Shown here: positions 61,587 to 64,000 of the stretch, piece by piece
Numbering within the stretch: position 1 is the first letter of the stretch
How the letters are laid out: each line of letters starts with the position of its first letter
Source of the DNA: Fibrobacter sp.
Lineage (GTDB): Bacteria; Fibrobacterota; Fibrobacteria; Fibrobacterales; Fibrobacteraceae
DNA: 64,000 nucleotides
Direction: 5' to 3'
Assembly (NCBI RefSeq): GCF_017545445.1
Contig: NZ_JAFWOM010000175.1
Span: forward strand, 1 to 64,000
The notes under the pieces: model-generated
Databases searched by the model: none
The model's input: the letters and a program-made list of their open reading frames with translations, nothing else
What the model was told of the DNA's origin: nothing
Program-made: the position numbers and the translations under genes

Positions 61587-61932
61587 TTAGGTAGTAGGTT
61601 GTAGGGATTAGGTATTAGGTGATAAATCGCGGCTTCGCCGCCGAAACTGTCATCCTGGAGCCAAAGGCGATAGGATCCATACAGCTCTAATCACTTACAC
61701 GGTACTTTTCGCATTGTCATCCCGGCCTCAGTGCCGGGATCTCCTTACACAGTTCTCATCACAGATACGGAACTTATTGCAATCGCCCATACCCCAAAGC
61801 CCACGGTAGTGGGCGACCCCATACCTCATTCCCCCTTGCATATCCCTAATCACTAACCACTAACCACTAACCACTAATCACTTCCTACCGCCTACTTCCA
61901 ACTTCCTACTTCTCTTTTTCGTAAATATTCCG
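61587..61932. repeat. Repeat-rich spacer between the xylanase genes
   Basis: No gene is seen. It contains a TCATCCTGGAG...GGATCCA element (about 61650-61680), a diverged copy of the TTACACGG...CCCGG tandem unit (61695-61790) and an inverted copy of the GGTATGGGG element (61785-61832). A TAACCAC heptamer array (three exact and two variant units) lies at 61847-61881. Confidence 0.7.
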
Positions 61933-62040
61933 TTATGGACAATTTGTCAACGATAAATGTATGCGGTTTCTGTAAATTAGAAAAAACCAAGAATATGTTT
62001 ATAGTGGTTGTATGGGTATTTTACTTATGAGGATGTGGAA
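61933..62040 (+). promoter_or_regulatory. Conserved leader of xylanase 2
   Basis: It shares ordered blocks with 59526-59633 (see that entry), ending TTATGAGGATGTGGAA before the ATG. Confidence 0.6.
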
Positions 62041-63897
62041 ATGAAATCAAAATTCTTAAAAGGATTATTGTCTGCAGCGCTTTTGGGTGGTGCAGTTAAC
62101 GCTGTTGCTGGTCCCGGCTTGGCTGATGGTGCGGCTAAGTTTGTCGGTAACATTACGACTCGCGGTCAAGTCCGTAGTGACTTTACGGAACTGTGGAACC
62201 AGATCACTGCTGAAAACGAATGTAAGTGGGGTTCTATCAACACTGGCCGTGGTCAGTTCAACTGGAGCGGTTGCGATGCCGCTTATAACTGGGCAAAAAA
62301 AAACGGTGGCCACTTCAAGTTCCACGCTTTGGTGTGGGGTTCCCAGTATCCGAACTGGATCAAGGGCAAGAGTGCTTCCGAAACTAAGCAAATCATTGAA
62401 GAATGGTTTGACGCCGTTGCCAAGCATTACCCCGATCTTGAAATGATCGACGTGGTGAACGAAGCTATCCGCACGGGCAATAACAGCTACCATTCCGACT
62501 ATCCGAGCACCAATATTATCGCGGCTCTCGGTGGCGATAACGGCAACTACGAATTCGTGGCAGAAGCCTTCAGAATGGCCCGTAAACGTTGGCCGAATGC
62601 AATCTTGATTTATAACGACTACAATACCGTCCAGTGGCAGAAAAACGAAGGTATTGACCTTATCCAGAAGCTGAAGAAAGCCGGTGCTCCGGTGGATGCC
62701 TACGGCTTGCAGGCTCACGACATGCAGGTTTCCGGTGGTCAGCAAGGTGGCCAGGGCGGTGGCGGTTCCTGCTTGAACATCAATACGCTCAAGAGCGCCA
62801 TCGAAGAAATCTGGAACAAGACGCAGATTCCGCTGTTCATTTCTGAATACGATATCGCTTCGAATGACGACAATGACCAGAAGAATTGCTACTCGCAGCA
62901 GATTTCCTACTTCATGGAAAACGAGCACATTGCGGGTATCACCATTTGGGGTTATATCTACGGTGCAACTTGGACATCCGGCGGTAACTCCGGCATTATC
63001 AGGGATGGCAAGGACCGTCCGGCCATGACTTGGCTCAAGGAATACCTCTCCAAGAACAAGGGTGCCAATACCACAGGACTTGCTACGGGTGACGTAGCTC
63101 CGGTGGAGCCTGTTCCGCAGGAACCGTTCAAGGGTTCTCCGATTGCCATTCCGGGCAAGGTCGAAGTGGAAGACTTCGATAAGCCGGGCCAGGGCAAGAA
63201 CGACGATGGTACAAGCAACGCTTCTTACAGCGACGACACTGAGAACCACGGCGACTCCGATTACCGCAAGGACACGGGTGCAGACTTGTACAAGAAGGCC
63301 TCTGGAGTTGTGCTCGGCTATAACCAAGAAGGTGATTGGTACGAATGGACCGTTGATGTGAAGAAAGCTGGTGACTATACCGTATTCGCTTCTGTCGCCA
63401 CGGAAAATTCGACTTCTAGCTTCTCGCTTTCTGTCGATGGCAAGGTCGCTGTCGAAAAGGTCGCGCTTTCTGGTTCAAGCTTTGACGATTTCAGCAATGT
63501 CAAGGCGAACATCTCGCTCCCGGCTGGCAAGCATGTCCTCCGCATGGATGTGACCGGCTCCTGGTTCGATATTGACTACTTCAACTTTGTCGAAGGCAAG
63601 GATGCAAAGGATCCTGCTGAAGGTGGCAGCGAAGGCGGTAAAGAAGGTGGAAACGGTGGCGAAGGCGGTGACAAGCCGGGCGAAGCTATCCGTACGACCA
63701 TCCACATGGAAACCCCGGTGCTCAGTGCCTATGATGTCTTTGACGTGAACGGTGTCCGTCTCGGTCGCATGAGAGCCTACTCCATGGGCGAAGCTGTGGA
63801 AATTCTTAAGAGCACAAGCGACATCAAGGTTCAGGGCATCTACTTGCTCCGCTCCGTGAAGAATGGTGCCGTGAAGTCCGTCCGCGTCGCTCGCTAA
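62041..63897 (+). CDS. Secreted GH10 endo-beta-1,4-xylanase with CBM6, copy 2
   Basis: A 618-aa paralogue of the preceding xylanase. Signal peptide MKSKFLKGLLSAALLGGAVNAVA. GH10 acid/base Glu141 (DVVNEAIR) and nucleophile Glu269 (FISEYDIA). A Gly/Gln-rich insertion (SGGQQGGQGGGGS, about 231-243) lies in a barrel loop. The CBM6-like domain and C-terminal domain (YDVFDVNGVRLGRM) follow, with a Gly/Glu-rich linker (EGGSEGGKEGGNGGEGG) between them that copy 1 lacks. The CBM DNA is almost identical to copy 1, the catalytic part much less so. ATG 62041 is preferred to the upstream frame extension. Confidence 0.94.
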   Translation: MKSKFLKGLLSAALLGGAVNAVAGPGLADGAAKFVGNITTRGQVRSDFTELWNQITAENECKWGSINTGRGQFNWSGCDAAYNWAKKNGGHFKFHALVWGSQYPNWIKGKSASETKQIIEEWFDAVAKHYPDLEMIDVVNEAIRTGNNSYHSDYPSTNIIAALGGDNGNYEFVAEAFRMARKRWPNAILIYNDYNTVQWQKNEGIDLIQKLKKAGAPVDAYGLQAHDMQVSGGQQGGQGGGGSCLNINTLKSAIEEIWNKTQIPLFISEYDIASNDDNDQKNCYSQQISYFMENEHIAGITIWGYIYGATWTSGGNSGIIRDGKDRPAMTWLKEYLSKNKGANTTGLATGDVAPVEPVPQEPFKGSPIAIPGKVEVEDFDKPGQGKNDDGTSNASYSDDTENHGDSDYRKDTGADLYKKASGVVLGYNQEGDWYEWTVDVKKAGDYTVFASVATENSTSSFSLSVDGKVAVEKVALSGSSFDDFSNVKANISLPAGKHVLRMDVTGSWFDIDYFNFVEGKDAKDPAEGGSEGGKEGGNGGEGGDKPGEAIRTTIHMETPVLSAYDVFDVNGVRLGRMRAYSMGEAVEILKSTSDIKVQGIYLLRSVKNGAVKSVRVAR

Positions 63898-63945
63898 AAA
63901 TTCCTAATCCATAACTCCCCCAAGGGAGCCTTAAATACCCAAAGG

Positions 63946-63973
63946 CCTTCGAGGTAACACTCGAAGGTTCTTT
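63946..63973 (+). terminator. Terminator of xylanase 2
   Basis: A perfect stem CCTTCGAG-GTAACA-CTCGAAGG followed by TTCTTTG. It is homologous to the terminator at 61556. Confidence 0.8.
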
Positions 63974-64000
63974 GTTTGTAATTAGGTTTTAGGTGATAGG

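Noticed and set aside
1-64000. tRNA, rRNA or known riboswitch genes
   Set aside because: I looked for cloverleaf ends (GGTTCGA-type arms) and fluoride or other riboswitch cores near crcB and found none I could support by eye.

Overview
The window looks like a chromosomal segment of Fibrobacter (F. succinogenes or a close relative). The evidence is lineage-typical protein families: FGE-like giant lipoproteins (as in TIGR02171), lipoproteins carrying the 'Fibrobacter major paralogous' domain (TIGR02145/PF09603), their paired DUF4423/TIGR02147 proteins, Ser-rich linkers behind lipoboxes, and a GH16/GH5/GH10 plant-wall hydrolase set with CBM6-like modules. All assignments are from reading the sequence; no search was run.

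Layout. 1-8.5 kb: end of glycogen phosphorylase, a Gfo/Idh/MocA oxidoreductase with a PAS-GGDEF cyclase, YbaK, a GH16 lipoprotein, a phosphopantetheinyl transferase, a 53-aa rubredoxin and a 902-aa three-domain lipoprotein. 8.5-16 kb: a membrane diguanylate cyclase, TrmO, a LamG-like lipoprotein, a GNAT toxin-antitoxin pair, prfA-prmC and a beta-barrel protein. 16-26 kb (mostly minus strand): rlpA, two TPR proteins, a primary-type sigma factor, DUF971-Mrp, DJ-1/PfpI, CrcB and a ModF-like ABC protein. 26-30.6 kb: an amino-acid:cation symporter, another diguanylate cyclase and a two-domain TIGR02145 lipoprotein.

30.7-44.6 kb is a defence island built on a type I restriction-modification operon: half-size HsdS, HsdM, AlbA/Schlafen-like regulator, CdiA-CT-like orphan toxin, KAP-type P-loop NTPase, full HsdS, an ABC/OLD-like ATPase fused to a methyltransferase, gene remnants, HsdR and a YgjP-type metallopeptidase. 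hsdM and hsdR match the host composition, while the genes between them are clearly AT-richer, which suggests cargo loaded into an older hsd operon. The ATPase-methyltransferase fusion is the best candidate here for something undescribed.

44.6-57.6 kb: an RhlE-like helicase, then three tandem copies of a two-gene cassette (DUF4423 putative regulator followed by a TIGR02145 lipoprotein). Each has the same sigma70-like promoter with exact 17-bp spacing, preceded by two TATTGTGAAA-like direct repeats spaced 71-73 bp. A GSCFA gene and a set of three identical-motif hairpins lie between cassettes 1 and 2. 57.7-64 kb: a secreted GH5 enzyme and two tandem GH10-CBM6 xylanases that share leader, CBM, C-terminal domain and terminator.

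Intergenic DNA is rich in dispersed hairpin repeats and GTGGTTA heptamer arrays. Some of these have entered coding sequence (GH16 linker, GSCFA gene, ABC gene). I saw no rRNA or tRNA gene and no CRISPR array.
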